In this document: positions 21,179 to 29,496 of the stretch, piece after piece | Position numbering within the stretch: position 1 is the first letter of the stretch | Layout of the letters: each line of letters starts with the position of its first letter | Source: Sphingomonas sp. BK580 | GTDB taxonomy: Bacteria; Pseudomonadota; Alphaproteobacteria; Sphingomonadales; Sphingomonadaceae | Assembly (NCBI RefSeq): GCF_014194975.1 | Contig: NZ_JACIAY010000003.1 | Location: forward strand, 1-64,000 | Direction of reading: 5' to 3' | Length of the DNA stretch: 64,000 nucleotides | The notes under the pieces: generated by a model | What the model was told of the DNA's origin: nothing | The model's input: only the letters and a program-made list of their open reading frames with translations | Databases searched by the model: none | Position numbers and translations under genes: made by a program

Positions 21179-22030
21179 TCACCAGTCGGCCAGCACCTGC
21201 CCCGCGCGGATCGTGTCGCCCAGCCGCAGCCCGTCGCGCAGCCGCGCCGCGTGCGGCAGGAACAGCAGGATGGTCGAGCCGTGCTCGAACCAGCCCATCT
21301 CGTCGCCTTTCCCGATCCGCGCGTCGCAGGCCACGCGCGCGCTGCCCTGCTCGCGCAGCACGGTCTCGACGTCGAGGAAGCCGAGCCGGATGCTCGCCAC
21401 CAGGATCGCCGCGACCGGCACCAGCAGCAGCGGCCGCCCGCCCGCGCTGACCTCGATCACCGCGCGCTCGTTGCGGCAGAAGAGCTGCTCCACCCGGCGT
21501 AGCGCGATCGGGTTCACGTTCCAGCAGTCGCCCGAGAGATAGGTCACGCCCTCCACCGTCAGATCGGCCGGCGCGTGGAAGCGGTGGTACATCGCCGCGG
21601 TCAGCCGCAGCGTCACGTACCAGCCGTCGCGGAAGCGATCGACCAGCGCGGGGTCCGGGACGAGATCGCCCAGCCGATAGGGGAAGCCCTTGACCTGATA
21701 GACGCGGTCGCCCTCGATCCGGCCGTGCGCGCCGAGGATGGCATCGCACGGGCTCGCCAACGTCGCCGGGTCACGGTCATAGGCGCGCGCGCCGGGGCGC
21801 AATCGGCGGACGAAACCGTCGCGCAGCGAGCGAAACTCGGTGGTCGCAGCGTCGGAGAGGTCGACGTCGGAGAAGAAGCGCCATGCCGCCAGCGCGGGCC
21901 GCGCCACCAGCGGGTGCTCCACCGCGGCGATGCGGCCGACCAGCGCGGTCGCCCAGCGCCGCGGAATGCGGTTCGTCAGCAGGAAGTTGAGATCCTCCTG
22001 CAGCAGCAGACGGAGGAAAGCCGAGCGCAT
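21179..22030 (-). CDS. psd: Phosphatidylserine decarboxylase
   Basis: A 283-residue proenzyme of the bacterial PSD family that decarboxylates phosphatidylserine to phosphatidylethanolamine, self-cleaving to make a pyruvoyl cofactor. The processing motif reads FEHGSTI near the C-terminus, with the GS peptide bond as cleavage site. The block RFHAPADLTVEGVTYLSGDCWNVNP is a conserved PSD segment. No phosphatidylserine synthase gene is adjacent, unlike the usual psd-pss pair. I prefer ATG 22030 over GTG 22036. It is divergent from the class-III aminotransferase gene. Confidence 0.9.
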   Translation of the reverse strand: MRSAFLRLLLQEDLNFLLTNRIPRRWATALVGRIAAVEHPLVARPALAAWRFFSDVDLSDAATTEFRSLRDGFVRRLRPGARAYDRDPATLASPCDAILGAHGRIEGDRVYQVKGFPYRLGDLVPDPALVDRFRDGWYVTLRLTAAMYHRFHAPADLTVEGVTYLSGDCWNVNPIALRRVEQLFCRNERAVIEVSAGGRPLLLVPVAAILVASIRLGFLDVETVLREQGSARVACDARIGKGDEMGWFEHGSTILLFLPHAARLRDGLRLGDTIRAGQVLADW

Positions 22031-22068
22031 TGTCACACCTGCGTCATCGTGAGGGTCTGTGGGGAGGC

Positions 22069-23724
22069 ATGGAGAAGAAGACGTTCGTCGCGGTGGCCGG
22101 CGCGGTCGCCACCACCGTGTTCGCGGTCAGCAAGGCGCGCGAGCGGCTGCGCCTGTCGCGCGCCAAACATCCCTCGCTCGGCGGGCACGTCCGCATGGCC
22201 AAGCGGGTGGCGGGCCAGATCCCTTACTACAGCCACCCGGAGGAACGCTTCTTCCGCGCCGACGGCTGCGACGACGCGGTCGCCGCGCGGCGGCGCGACG
22301 GCTTCCGCCGGTTGAGCGAGCGCTACGCCGAACGCTTCCCGAAGACGCTGGCGCTCACCGCGGAGACGCGTGCGGGACTCTCCGACCTGCAGTTCACCGG
22401 CCGCTACCGAGTCCCGTTCCCCTTCGCCGAGGTGGTGCGCGCCAAGCTGCCGACGGGCGCCTTCGTCGAGCGGACCGAGGGCGCGTGGCTGATCGACCTC
22501 GACGGCAACCGCCTGATCGACTGCACCGGCTCGTACGGCGTCAACCTGTTCGGCAATGACTTCTACAAGGAGACGCTGCGCGAGGCAGTCGCCACCGCCG
22601 AGCCGCTCGGCGCCTTGCTCGGCGCCTACCACCCGGTCGTGGCCGACAACGTCCGCCGGCTGCGCGCCCTGTCGGGGCACGACGAGGTGTCGTTCCATAT
22701 GTCGGGCACGGAGGCGGTGATGCAGGCGGTGCGGCTGGCGCGCTATCACACCGGCAAGCGCCGGCTGGTGCGCTTCGCCGGCGCCTATCACGGCTGGTGG
22801 GGCGACGTGCAGCCCGGCATCGGCAACCCCGTCCCCGCCGACCACACGCTGACGCTCGCCGAGATGCGTGAGGAGACGCTGCGCGTGCTCGCCACCCGGC
22901 AGGACATCGCCTGCGTGCTGGTCAACCCGCTCCAGGCGCTCCACCCCAATGCGGGCGCGCCGTCGGACAGCCAGCTGGTCGACAGCGCGCGCCGCGCCGG
23001 CGCCGACCTCGACGGCTATGCGCGCTGGCTCCACCGCCTCGCCGAGACCTGCCGCGCCAACGGCATCGTCCTGATCGCGGACGAGGTGTTCGTCGGCTTC
23101 CGGCTCGCGCCGGGCAGTCTGCTCCGCCGCGTCGGGGTCGAGCCCGACCTGATCACCTGGGGCAAGACGCTGGGGGGCGGGCTGCCGGTCGGCGTGCTCA
23201 CCGGGCGCGCCGCGCTGATGAAGCGCTGGCGCGACGACCGCCCGGTCGACATCTGCTTCGCGCGCGGCACCTTCAACGCGCATCCCTATGTGATGGCGGC
23301 GATGGACTCGTTCCTGCGCCGGCTCGAGACGCGCCCGGTGCAGGCGCTGTACGACGGGCTCGACGCCCGCTGGGACGCGCGCGCGGCGCAGCTCAACGCC
23401 GCCCTCGCCGCCGAGGACCTGCCGGTCGCGGTCGCCAACCTCTCGACGATCTGGACCGTGCTGTACGCGCGGCCGTCGCGCTACAATTGGATGCTGCAAT
23501 ACTACCTCCGCGCCGAGGGGCTGGCGCTGAGCTGGGTCGGCACCGGGCGGCTGATCTTCAGCCTCGACGTGGACGAGGCCCTGTTCGACGAGATCGTCCG
23601 TCGCTTCGTCGCCGCCGCGCGCGCGATGCAGGCGGACGGCTGGTGGAGCGGGCCTGCGGTCAGCGACAGGCAGCTGCGGCGAATGGCGCTGCGCGAGTCG
23701 CTGCGGGCGCGGCTGAGGCGGTGA
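22069..23724 (+). CDS. Class-III PLP aminotransferase with N-terminal hydrophobic segment
   Basis: A 551-residue fold-type-I aminotransferase of the class-III / glutamate-1-semialdehyde-aminomutase-like group. The Schiff-base lysine is in ITWGKTLGGGLPVG, preceded by the PLP-binding IADEVFVGFR. About 110 N-terminal residues precede the catalytic domain and begin with a hydrophobic stretch (TFVAVAGAVATTVFAVS) that could anchor it in the membrane. The substrate is unknown; the neighbours (psd, PmtA-like methyltransferase) suggest a lipid or lipid head-group, which is inference. ATG 22069 follows GGGGAGG. Confidence 0.82.
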   Translation: MEKKTFVAVAGAVATTVFAVSKARERLRLSRAKHPSLGGHVRMAKRVAGQIPYYSHPEERFFRADGCDDAVAARRRDGFRRLSERYAERFPKTLALTAETRAGLSDLQFTGRYRVPFPFAEVVRAKLPTGAFVERTEGAWLIDLDGNRLIDCTGSYGVNLFGNDFYKETLREAVATAEPLGALLGAYHPVVADNVRRLRALSGHDEVSFHMSGTEAVMQAVRLARYHTGKRRLVRFAGAYHGWWGDVQPGIGNPVPADHTLTLAEMREETLRVLATRQDIACVLVNPLQALHPNAGAPSDSQLVDSARRAGADLDGYARWLHRLAETCRANGIVLIADEVFVGFRLAPGSLLRRVGVEPDLITWGKTLGGGLPVGVLTGRAALMKRWRDDRPVDICFARGTFNAHPYVMAAMDSFLRRLETRPVQALYDGLDARWDARAAQLNAALAAEDLPVAVANLSTIWTVLYARPSRYNWMLQYYLRAEGLALSWVGTGRLIFSLDVDEALFDEIVRRFVAAARAMQADGWWSGPAVSDRQLRRMALRESLRARLRR

Positions 23725-23736
23725 AACGCTGCTGCT

Positions 23737-23836
23737 GACCGTTCCCCGGCGAAGGCCGGGGCGCAGCTGGGAAGGCCGTAGTGGGTCTCACCAGCGTACC
23801 CCAACTGGACCCCGGCTTCCGCCGGGGAACAGTCAG
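23737..23836. repeat. Long inverted repeat (CCCCGGCGAAGGCCGGGG type) at a convergent boundary
   Basis: The left arm (GTTCCCCGGCGAAGGCCGGGG...CAGCTGGG) and the right arm (CCAACTGGACCCCGGCTTCCGCCGGGGAAC) are near-perfect inverse copies. They form a large cruciform-capable structure that fills the gap between the convergent aminotransferase and membrane-protein genes. I believe this belongs to an intergenic repeat family common in sphingomonads and related groups. It may act as a bidirectional terminator. Confidence 0.75.
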
Positions 23837-23863
23837 GAGCAGCAGAAGTCGCCCCTAACAGCC

Positions 23864-24508
23864 TCACGCCGCGGCGTGGTGATCCTCGCTGCGCTCGCCC
23901 TTGAGCAGCCGCGCGGGCGCGGTGCGATAGAGGCGGAAGTCGCTGAACGGATCGGTGACGATCTTGGTCGCCCAGACGATCCCCGTCTCCAGGTCACGCT
24001 CGATCCACAGCTGCGTCACGCGGAACAGGATCGCCGCCACGCCGAAGCACAGCCAGCCGAACCCGACGTGCCGGAGAAAGTCGAGCGCCGTGTCCGGCCG
24101 CTCGAGCAGCCCGAACAGCGTCGGCTCGGCCGCGAGCACCAGCGGGATCGCCAGCCACAGCCCCATCAGGACGTACTTCCGCGTGAGATTGTAGCCGACC
24201 TTGACCTCTTCCTTATACTCGTGGCTGACCCCGTTCTCGTGGTCGTAGTCCTTGGGCTCGAAGAAGAAATGACCGGCCTGGCGGCTCGTCATCGCGACTC
24301 CCCAGGCGAGCAGGCTCGCCAGCGCGGCGTCGACGAACAGCAGTGCGTAGGCCACCAGGAAGGTGCACGCGCTGACGAAGTGCAGGCTCTGGTTGACCAG
24401 ATTGTGGTGGTAGAAGCGATGGTCGTCCCAGCGCTGCTCCTTCAGCTGCGCGCGGAAGCCGGGATTTCCCTGCTCGTCCTCGAAGCGGAGCTTGCGGATC
24501 GTCGGCAT
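23864..24508 (-). CDS. Multi-pass membrane protein, possibly DUF962/Mpo1-like
   Basis: A 214-residue protein with about five hydrophobic segments. The N-terminal portion contains a His-rich motif (RFYHHNLVNQSLHF) before the first helix, and a second charged motif GHFFFEPKDYDHENGVSHEY between helices. The HHN..N..LH pattern recalls DUF962/Mpo1-like membrane proteins, but this is a weak match made by eye. ATG 24508 overlaps the stop of the methyltransferase gene by one base, with GGGAGG seven bases upstream, so the two are co-translated. Function unknown. Confidence 0.65.
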   Translation of the reverse strand: MPTIRKLRFEDEQGNPGFRAQLKEQRWDDHRFYHHNLVNQSLHFVSACTFLVAYALLFVDAALASLLAWGVAMTSRQAGHFFFEPKDYDHENGVSHEYKEEVKVGYNLTRKYVLMGLWLAIPLVLAAEPTLFGLLERPDTALDFLRHVGFGWLCFGVAAILFRVTQLWIERDLETGIVWATKIVTDPFSDFRLYRTAPARLLKGERSEDHHAAA

Positions 24509-25161
24509 CACTGGTCCTCCCGGTCGAGCTTGGCGATTCGCACCAGCGAGAAATGGCCGAGCGGCGGGATCTCGCGGCGCTCGATCAGCGCGACATCCTC
24601 GCGCCGCGCGATCCAGTCGGCGTAGAGCGCGAAGGGGAAGTCGGTGCGGAAGCCGAGCCGGCTGGTCACCGGCATCAGCGTCTTCTCGATCGTACCGCGC
24701 ATGCCCTTCTCGGCGCCGACGCGCGTGGTGATGATGATCTCGCCGCCCGGCCGACAGACGCGCGCGAACTCGTCGAGCGCGCGCGCCGGGTTGGCGACGG
24801 CGCTGACCACATATTGCGCGACCACCACGTCGAACGACTGGTCCTCGAAGTCGAGCGCCTCGGCGTCGCCGACGCGGATCGCGTCGACGTTGTGGAGGTT
24901 CTGCCGGCGGACGCGCGCGCGTGCCTTGTCGAGCATGTCCTCGGAGATATCGATCCCGGTCACCCGACTGGTGCGCGCGTAGCCCGGCAGCGATATGCCG
25001 GTGCCGACCCCCACCTCGAGGATGCGGCCGCCGATCCGGTCGGCCGCGCGGATCGCGCTGGCGCGGCCCTGGCGGAAGACGGGCCCGAACACCAGGTCGT
25101 AGATCGGGGCCCAGCGATCATAGGCCTGGGCGACCCCGGCCGTCGTCATCACTGCTGTCAT
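24508..25161 (-). CDS. pmtA: SAM-dependent methyltransferase, PmtA-like (phosphatidylethanolamine N-methyltransferase)
   Basis: A 217-residue class-I methyltransferase. The start AYDRWAPIYDLVFGPVFRQGR and motif I ILEVGVGTGISLPGY, then GIDISEDMLDKARARV, closely follow the Rhodobacter-type PmtA that converts phosphatidylethanolamine towards phosphatidylcholine. Its position near psd, which makes the phosphatidylethanolamine substrate, supports this. A related small-molecule methyltransferase remains possible. It is the first gene of a two-gene leftward operon with the membrane protein. Confidence 0.75.
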   Translation of the reverse strand: MTAVMTTAGVAQAYDRWAPIYDLVFGPVFRQGRASAIRAADRIGGRILEVGVGTGISLPGYARTSRVTGIDISEDMLDKARARVRRQNLHNVDAIRVGDAEALDFEDQSFDVVVAQYVVSAVANPARALDEFARVCRPGGEIIITTRVGAEKGMRGTIEKTLMPVTSRLGFRTDFPFALYADWIARREDVALIERREIPPLGHFSLVRIAKLDREDQ

Positions 25162-25304
25162 GTCAGCGCATTACCTTCGTTGGACCCTCTGTCGGGCGAC
25201 GGTGATGTCCGACCTCTCTCCACTTGTTGCGTGTCAGCTTGACGACGGATCGGTGACGCGCGCTGTCACGCCGCTGTTACGGAAGTGACATGCGCCGGAT
25301 GCGG

Positions 25305-25334
25305 AAAGGGCGGCCCGTCGCCGGACCGCCCTTT
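25305..25334. terminator. Hairpin downstream of rplM-rpsI
   Basis: AAAGGGCGG (25305-25313) and CCGCCCTTT (25326-25334) form a 9-bp perfect stem, with inner CC/GG pairs around a short loop. It lies between rpsI and pmtA, both leftward, so it probably ends the ribosomal-protein transcript before the pmtA promoter. The T residues are inside the stem. Confidence 0.6.
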
Positions 25335-25365
25335 CTGTTCTTCTCCCGTCGCACCGTGTTCCCGT

Positions 25366-25423
25366 GCACGCAGGAGCCCGGGGCGACGAAGGCTGGTGCG
25401 CGCGGCCTCGGGCCCCTGCGTGC
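25366..25423. other. 19-bp near-perfect stem-loop just downstream of rpsI
   Basis: The arms at 25366-25384 and 25405-25423 pair at 17 of 19 positions around a 20-base loop. They sit 27 bases beyond the rpsI stop, upstream of the second hairpin at 25305-25334. It could protect the 3' end of the rplM-rpsI mRNA, act as a terminator, or be a remnant repeat. Confidence 0.5.
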
Positions 25424-25449
25424 GCAGGAGCACCGGGCCACGCCGCCGC

Positions 25450-25998
25450 TTAGCGCTTCGAGAACTGGAAGCTGCGACGCGCCTTGGCGCGGCCGTACTT
25501 CTTGCGCTCGACGACGCGGCTGTCGCGCGTGAGGAAGCCCGCCGCCTTCACCGGCGCGCGCAGCACCGGCTCATACTTGGTGATCGCCTGGCTGATGCCG
25601 TGCTTCACCGCGCCGGCCTGGCCCGAGAGACCGCCGCCCTTGACGGTGCAGACCACGTCATACTGGCCCTCGCGCTCGGTGATCCCGAACACCTGGTTGA
25701 TGACGAGACGCAGCGTCGGACGCGCGAAATAGATCTCCTGGTCACGACCGTTGATCGTGATCTTGCCCGAGCCCGGCTTGAGCCACACGCGGGCGACCGC
25801 GTCCTTGCGGCGGCCGGTGGCATAGGCGCGACCCTGCTTGTCGAGCTCCTGCGCGCGCAGCGGGGCGCGCTGGACCGGCTCGTCGATGCTGCCGGCGAGA
25901 TAAGCCTCGGCCGAGGCGTCGGCGGCGTCGGTCTGGACCTCGCGCTGCTGCTGGAGCGCCGCGCCGAGATCGGAGAGGGACTGGCGGTTGTCGGACAT
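25450..25998 (-). CDS. rpsI: 30S ribosomal protein S9
   Basis: uS9, 182 residues, in the small-subunit head, with the C-terminal tail [11 protein letters not shown] reaching the P-site tRNA. The conserved core runs from about residue 55 ([18 protein letters not shown]) to the end. The N-terminal 50 or so residues ([14 protein letters not shown] and onward) are an acidic extension absent from E. coli S9 but usual in this group. ATG overlaps the rplM TAA by one base. Confidence 0.98.
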   Translation of the reverse strand: MSDNRQSLSDLGAALQQQREVQTDAADASAEAYLAGSIDEPVQRAPLRAQELDKQGRAYATGRRKDAVARVWLKPGSGKITINGRDQEIYFARPTLRLVINQVFGITEREGQYDVVCTVKGGGLSGQAGAVKHGISQAITKYEPVLRAPVKAAGFLTRDSRVVERKKYGRAKARRSFQFSKR

Positions 25999-26477
25999 TA
26001 TGCGCCCACCTTGTTCTTGCGGTTCATGCCGGCGATGTCGAGCACCGCGGGGTTCTGCGCCTCATGCGGGTGCTCGGTGCCCTTGTAGATGCGCAGGTTG
26101 CGCATCTGCTGGCGACCCAGCGGGCCGCGCGGGATCATCCGCTCGACCGCCTTCTCGAGCACGCGCTCGGGGAAGCGCCCCTCGAGCACCTTGGCCGCGG
26201 TGACGCCCTTGATGCCGCCGGCGTAGCCGGTGTGCTTGTAATAGACCTTGTCGCCCAGCTTGTTGCCGGTGAAGCGCACCTTGTCGGCGTTGATCACGAT
26301 GACATTGTCACCGCAGTCGACGTGCGGGGTGAAGCTGGTCTTGTGCTTGCCGCGCAGCACGTTGGCGATCACCACCGCGGCGCGACCGACCACCAGGCCG
26401 TCGGCATCGACGATGTGCCACTTCTTCTCCACCTCGTGCGGCTTGGCCGCCTTGGTGGTCTTCATCAGCGCCTTCAT
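25998..26477 (-). CDS. rplM: 50S ribosomal protein L13
   Basis: uL13, 159 residues, an early-assembly large-subunit protein. The core motifs [31 protein letters not shown] and [21 protein letters not shown] are intact. ATG 26477 is chosen because the protein start [15 protein letters not shown] matches the family; upstream in-frame codons are low quality. It forms the standard rplM-rpsI pair. Confidence 0.98.
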   Translation of the reverse strand: MKALMKTTKAAKPHEVEKKWHIVDADGLVVGRAAVVIANVLRGKHKTSFTPHVDCGDNVIVINADKVRFTGNKLGDKVYYKHTGYAGGIKGVTAAKVLEGRFPERVLEKAVERMIPRGPLGRQQMRNLRIYKGTEHPHEAQNPAVLDIAGMNRKNKVGA

Positions 26478-26626
26478 GGTGCCTGTGACCTCTGTTCGCG
26501 TTCGAATAGAAAAGACGCGCCGCCCCGCCGGGCGTGCGCGCCGATGAGGCGGCAATGCCGCCCCCACCCCGCGAAGTCAAGGTTTCCGCCACTTTGTCGA
26601 CGGGTATTGTGATACCCGAGGCCTGA

Positions 26627-27667
26627 TCAGGCGCGGTTGCGGCTCACCCCGTGCGCCGCCACCACCGCCGCGATCAGCAGCAGCGCGGCATTCGCCTGAT
26701 GCGCCACCGCGATCGGCAGCTCGACACCGCTGAGCAACGTGGCGATGCCGAGCGCCACCTGTGCGACCACCAACAGCGTCACCGCCGCGGCGGCGCGGTA
26801 GACGCGCACCTGTCGCGCTCGATGCGCCAGCAACAGCAGCCCCACCGCGGCGACGAAGGCGAACCATCGATGGATGAACTGCACCACGATCGGGTTGTCG
26901 ACCGCGTTGCGCCACGCCGGCGCGACCATCGGCGTACCCGCCGGGAACAGCGCGTCGCCCATCAGCGGCCAGCTCGCGAAAGCATAGCCCGCGTCGAGCC
27001 CCGCGGTGAAGGCGCCGAACACGATCTGCACCGCGAGCAGCGCCAGCGCCAGCGCGGGCACCGCGCGCAACGGCGCCGGTCGCGCGAGCGGGTTGTCGGC
27101 GAGCGCGACCAGGTCGCGCGCGGTCCAGACGATGCCGGAGAGGATGAACAGGGCCGTGCCGAGATGCACCGCGAGCCGCACGTGGCTGACGTCGGTCCGC
27201 ACCGAGAGGCCCGAGGCGACCATCCACCAGCCGATCGCGCCCTGCAGCCCGCCGAGCGCGAGCAGCGCGCCGAGCCGCCAGCCATAGCCGCGCGGCACCT
27301 GGCGCTTCGCCGCGAACCACAGCAAGGGCAGCGCGAACGCCAGTCCGATCACGCGGCCGAGCAGTCGGTGCGCATATTCCCAGAAGAAGATCGCCTTGAA
27401 GCCATCGAGCGTCATGCCGCGGTTGAGCTGCTGATACTCGGGGATGCGCTGGTAGTTGGCGAACTCGGCCTGCCATTGCGCGGTGGTGAGCGGCGGGATC
27501 ACGCCCGAGATCGGCTTCCACTCGGTGATCGACAGCCCGGACTCGGTCAGCCGCGTGACGCCGCCGACCACCACCATCGCGACGATCAGCGCGGCGACGC
27601 AGTAGAGCCAGCGCGCGATCGCGCGCGGGCGGGTGCTGAGCGAGAAACCGGGGCTGGCCTGAAGCAT
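26627..27667 (-). CDS. ctaA: Heme A synthase (COX15/CtaA)
   Basis: A 346-residue, eight-helix membrane protein that oxidises heme O to heme A for cytochrome c oxidase. It has the family start GGVTRLTESGLSITEWKPISG, the EYAHRLLGR heme-ligand histidine and FIHRWFAF / VAHQANAALL histidines in the second half. This is the alphaproteobacterial COX15 type without the paired loop cysteines of Bacillus CtaA. It starts one base after the prolyl-hydroxylase-like gene ends, so the two are probably co-transcribed. Confidence 0.95.
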   Translation of the reverse strand: MLQASPGFSLSTRPRAIARWLYCVAALIVAMVVVGGVTRLTESGLSITEWKPISGVIPPLTTAQWQAEFANYQRIPEYQQLNRGMTLDGFKAIFFWEYAHRLLGRVIGLAFALPLLWFAAKRQVPRGYGWRLGALLALGGLQGAIGWWMVASGLSVRTDVSHVRLAVHLGTALFILSGIVWTARDLVALADNPLARPAPLRAVPALALALLAVQIVFGAFTAGLDAGYAFASWPLMGDALFPAGTPMVAPAWRNAVDNPIVVQFIHRWFAFVAAVGLLLLAHRARQVRVYRAAAAVTLLVVAQVALGIATLLSGVELPIAVAHQANAALLLIAAVVAAHGVSRNRA

Positions 27668-27668
27668 G

Positions 27669-28421
27669 TCACCGCTTAGCAGAGGCGGGCGCGCCCGTCG
27701 ACGCTGCGGCGGCGGCCGCGGCAGCCTCCGCCGCCGCGCGCGCGGCGCGGCCCCAGGGCTCCTCGCGAAACCACTTGGTGACGACGTATTTGGTGCCCTC
27801 GACGACCGCCATGCCCTCGTGCAGCGTGGCGGTGTTGGGGCTGCCGTCCGGGTTCATGTTGTCCCAGGCGAGCAGCATCCCGCGGCGCGGCGCCACGCGC
27901 AGGCCGCCCTGCGGGAACCAGGTCGCGCCGCCCTCCTCCACCGCGTTCAGGTAGATCATCGCGGTGAAGGTGCGCTGCCCCCCGTTCTCACGCATCCGCG
28001 GCCAGTAGCTCTCGCCCTCGTGGAAGTAATCGTGGTGGGTGCGGAACAGCTGGCCTGGGGCATAGCGCTGCCCCTGCATCGTCTCGCCGTAGTCGGGGGC
28101 GATGCCGAGCAGCGCGGCGATCGACTCGTCGACCTGTCGGATGCCCTCGGCGAACCGGTCCATGTCGCAGCTCTCGCTGGTACGATTGCTCGGGTCGCCG
28201 CGGTCGCTCAGCAGCGACGACGGGCGGCGGTTCGAGTCGATCACCTGGATGAGCCAGTCGCACCACGCCTGGTCGAGGAAGTCGAGGCAGCGCCACGCCG
28301 CGACCCTGTCGCTCGGCAGGCGCTGCATGCGGGGATCGGCGTCGAGCTTGGCGGCCACCGCCGCGCCGATCGCGGCGCGCGCGGCGGAGGGGCCGCCCGG
28401 GGGAAGGGTCGTCAGTGCCAT
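27669..28421 (-). CDS. Prolyl-4-hydroxylase-like 2OG-Fe(II) oxygenase
   Basis: A 250-residue protein with a C-terminal P4Hc domain. The iron ligands are the HxD of THHDYF and a distal histidine in TLHEGMAVVEGTKYVVTKW; the lysine of GTKYV is the expected 2-oxoglutarate anchor. ATWFPQGGLRVAPRRGMLLAWDN is the usual intervening segment. Bacterial members hydroxylate proline or other side chains; the target here is unknown. A Cys-containing NRTSESCD segment precedes the domain. Confidence 0.88.
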   Translation of the reverse strand: MALTTLPPGGPSAARAAIGAAVAAKLDADPRMQRLPSDRVAAWRCLDFLDQAWCDWLIQVIDSNRRPSSLLSDRGDPSNRTSESCDMDRFAEGIRQVDESIAALLGIAPDYGETMQGQRYAPGQLFRTHHDYFHEGESYWPRMRENGGQRTFTAMIYLNAVEEGGATWFPQGGLRVAPRRGMLLAWDNMNPDGSPNTATLHEGMAVVEGTKYVVTKWFREEPWGRAARAAAEAAAAAAAASTGAPASAKR

Positions 28422-28479
28422 GCCGGGTCCATCGCGCGGCGCGGGGCGGCGCGCAAGCCGCCCCGCGTCCCCGCTCGCC

Positions 28480-29406
28480 TTACCAGAAGATGTCGTAGAT
28501 CACGTCCACCACCTGCCCGCTGTCGAGGTCGACCAGCAGCGCGTCGTCGTAGTAGCGCACCCAGCGGTACGGGCCGTAGGCGTCGGGCAGGCGATACGCG
28601 TAGGGATCGTCGATCCAGTAGCTGCGCGCGAACAAGGTCGGCGCGATCCGCACGCCGATGCCGAAGCGCGTGTAGCCGCCGCCCCAGCCGTAGGGCGCGT
28701 AATAGCGCGGCAGGCGGTAAGCGGAGCGGTTGCTGCTGCGATAGCCGCTCCAATCGTAGCGCTGGTCGCGGCGCCAGTCGCGGTTCCAGCGCGCGCGGTC
28801 GTCGCGGCCGCCCCAGCCTCCACCGAAGCCGCCGTCACCGCCGCCGCCCCAGGCGTGGTTGCCGCGGTCGCGCCGCTGCCACGCGCCATCGTCCCGGTCG
28901 CGCCGTTCCCAGGCGCCGTCGCGGCGCGTGCTGCGCCAGTCGCCGTCCGCGCGGGGGCGCACGTCGTCGCGGCGGTCCCATCCGGGTGAACGGTCGCGAC
29001 CGCTGCGCCACTCGGCACGCGAGCGGTCGACGTCGCCGCGGCCTCCGCTCGGCGCGGCACCATAGCTCCACCCGCCGGGCCGCGCGTCGGGGCGCGGCAC
29101 CGGCGCCGGCGCCGGCGCCGGCGCGGGAGGGGCGCCCCAGCCGGCACGGTCGCCACCGCGCCCGCCGCTGCCGGGGTCGCGCCGACCCCGGCCGCCGGTG
29201 TCGACGTGCTCGGGACGGTCGGGCCGGTTCCACTCGCCCCGCGGCCCCGGCGCCTGCGGCCCAGGCCCGCGCGGCACGTCGCCGCGCGCTTCGACCCGCG
29301 CCTGCATGCGCGCGCGCATCGCGTCGCGTAGCGTGCCCTGCTGCGCCGACGCCGCCGGCAACAGCCCGGCGCTCGCCAGCAGTCCCACCACCAACGCCTT
29401 GATCAT
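28480..29406 (-). CDS. RcnB-family protein with long Arg/Asp/Gly-rich low-complexity region
   Basis: A secreted protein of 308 residues. A signal peptide (ALVVGLLASAGLLPAASA) is followed by about 200 residues of low complexity rich in Arg, Asp, Gly, Trp and Pro, including an APAPAPAP tract encoded by repeated GGCGCC (29100-29124). The C-terminus carries an RcnB-like block: YRLPRYYAPYGWGGGY and DLDSGQVVDVIYDIFW. RcnB in E. coli is a periplasmic nickel/cobalt homeostasis factor; the same role here is not shown. ATG 29406 begins the signal peptide. Confidence 0.8.
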   Translation of the reverse strand: MIKALVVGLLASAGLLPAASAQQGTLRDAMRARMQARVEARGDVPRGPGPQAPGPRGEWNRPDRPEHVDTGGRGRRDPGSGGRGGDRAGWGAPPAPAPAPAPVPRPDARPGGWSYGAAPSGGRGDVDRSRAEWRSGRDRSPGWDRRDDVRPRADGDWRSTRRDGAWERRDRDDGAWQRRDRGNHAWGGGGDGGFGGGWGGRDDRARWNRDWRRDQRYDWSGYRSSNRSAYRLPRYYAPYGWGGGYTRFGIGVRIAPTLFARSYWIDDPYAYRLPDAYGPYRWVRYYDDALLVDLDSGQVVDVIYDIFW

Positions 29407-29496
29407 GGCTTCCACTCTCGCTCGCCGGCGCACCAGCCGGCCCCATCATGCGCACGGTCTAGCGCGTGATGGTAGAATGATCGCTGAACCGGCGAG

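Noticed and set aside
28102..28989. A rightward 295-codon open frame with Ala/Val-rich repeats
   Set aside because: It is the complement of the prolyl-hydroxylase-like and RcnB-like genes. Such long shadow frames are expected at this GC content.
29095..29125. Tandem GGCGCC run as a possible structural or regulatory repeat
   Set aside because: It is in frame and codes for the Ala-Pro tract of the RcnB-like protein; low-complexity coding is enough to explain it.
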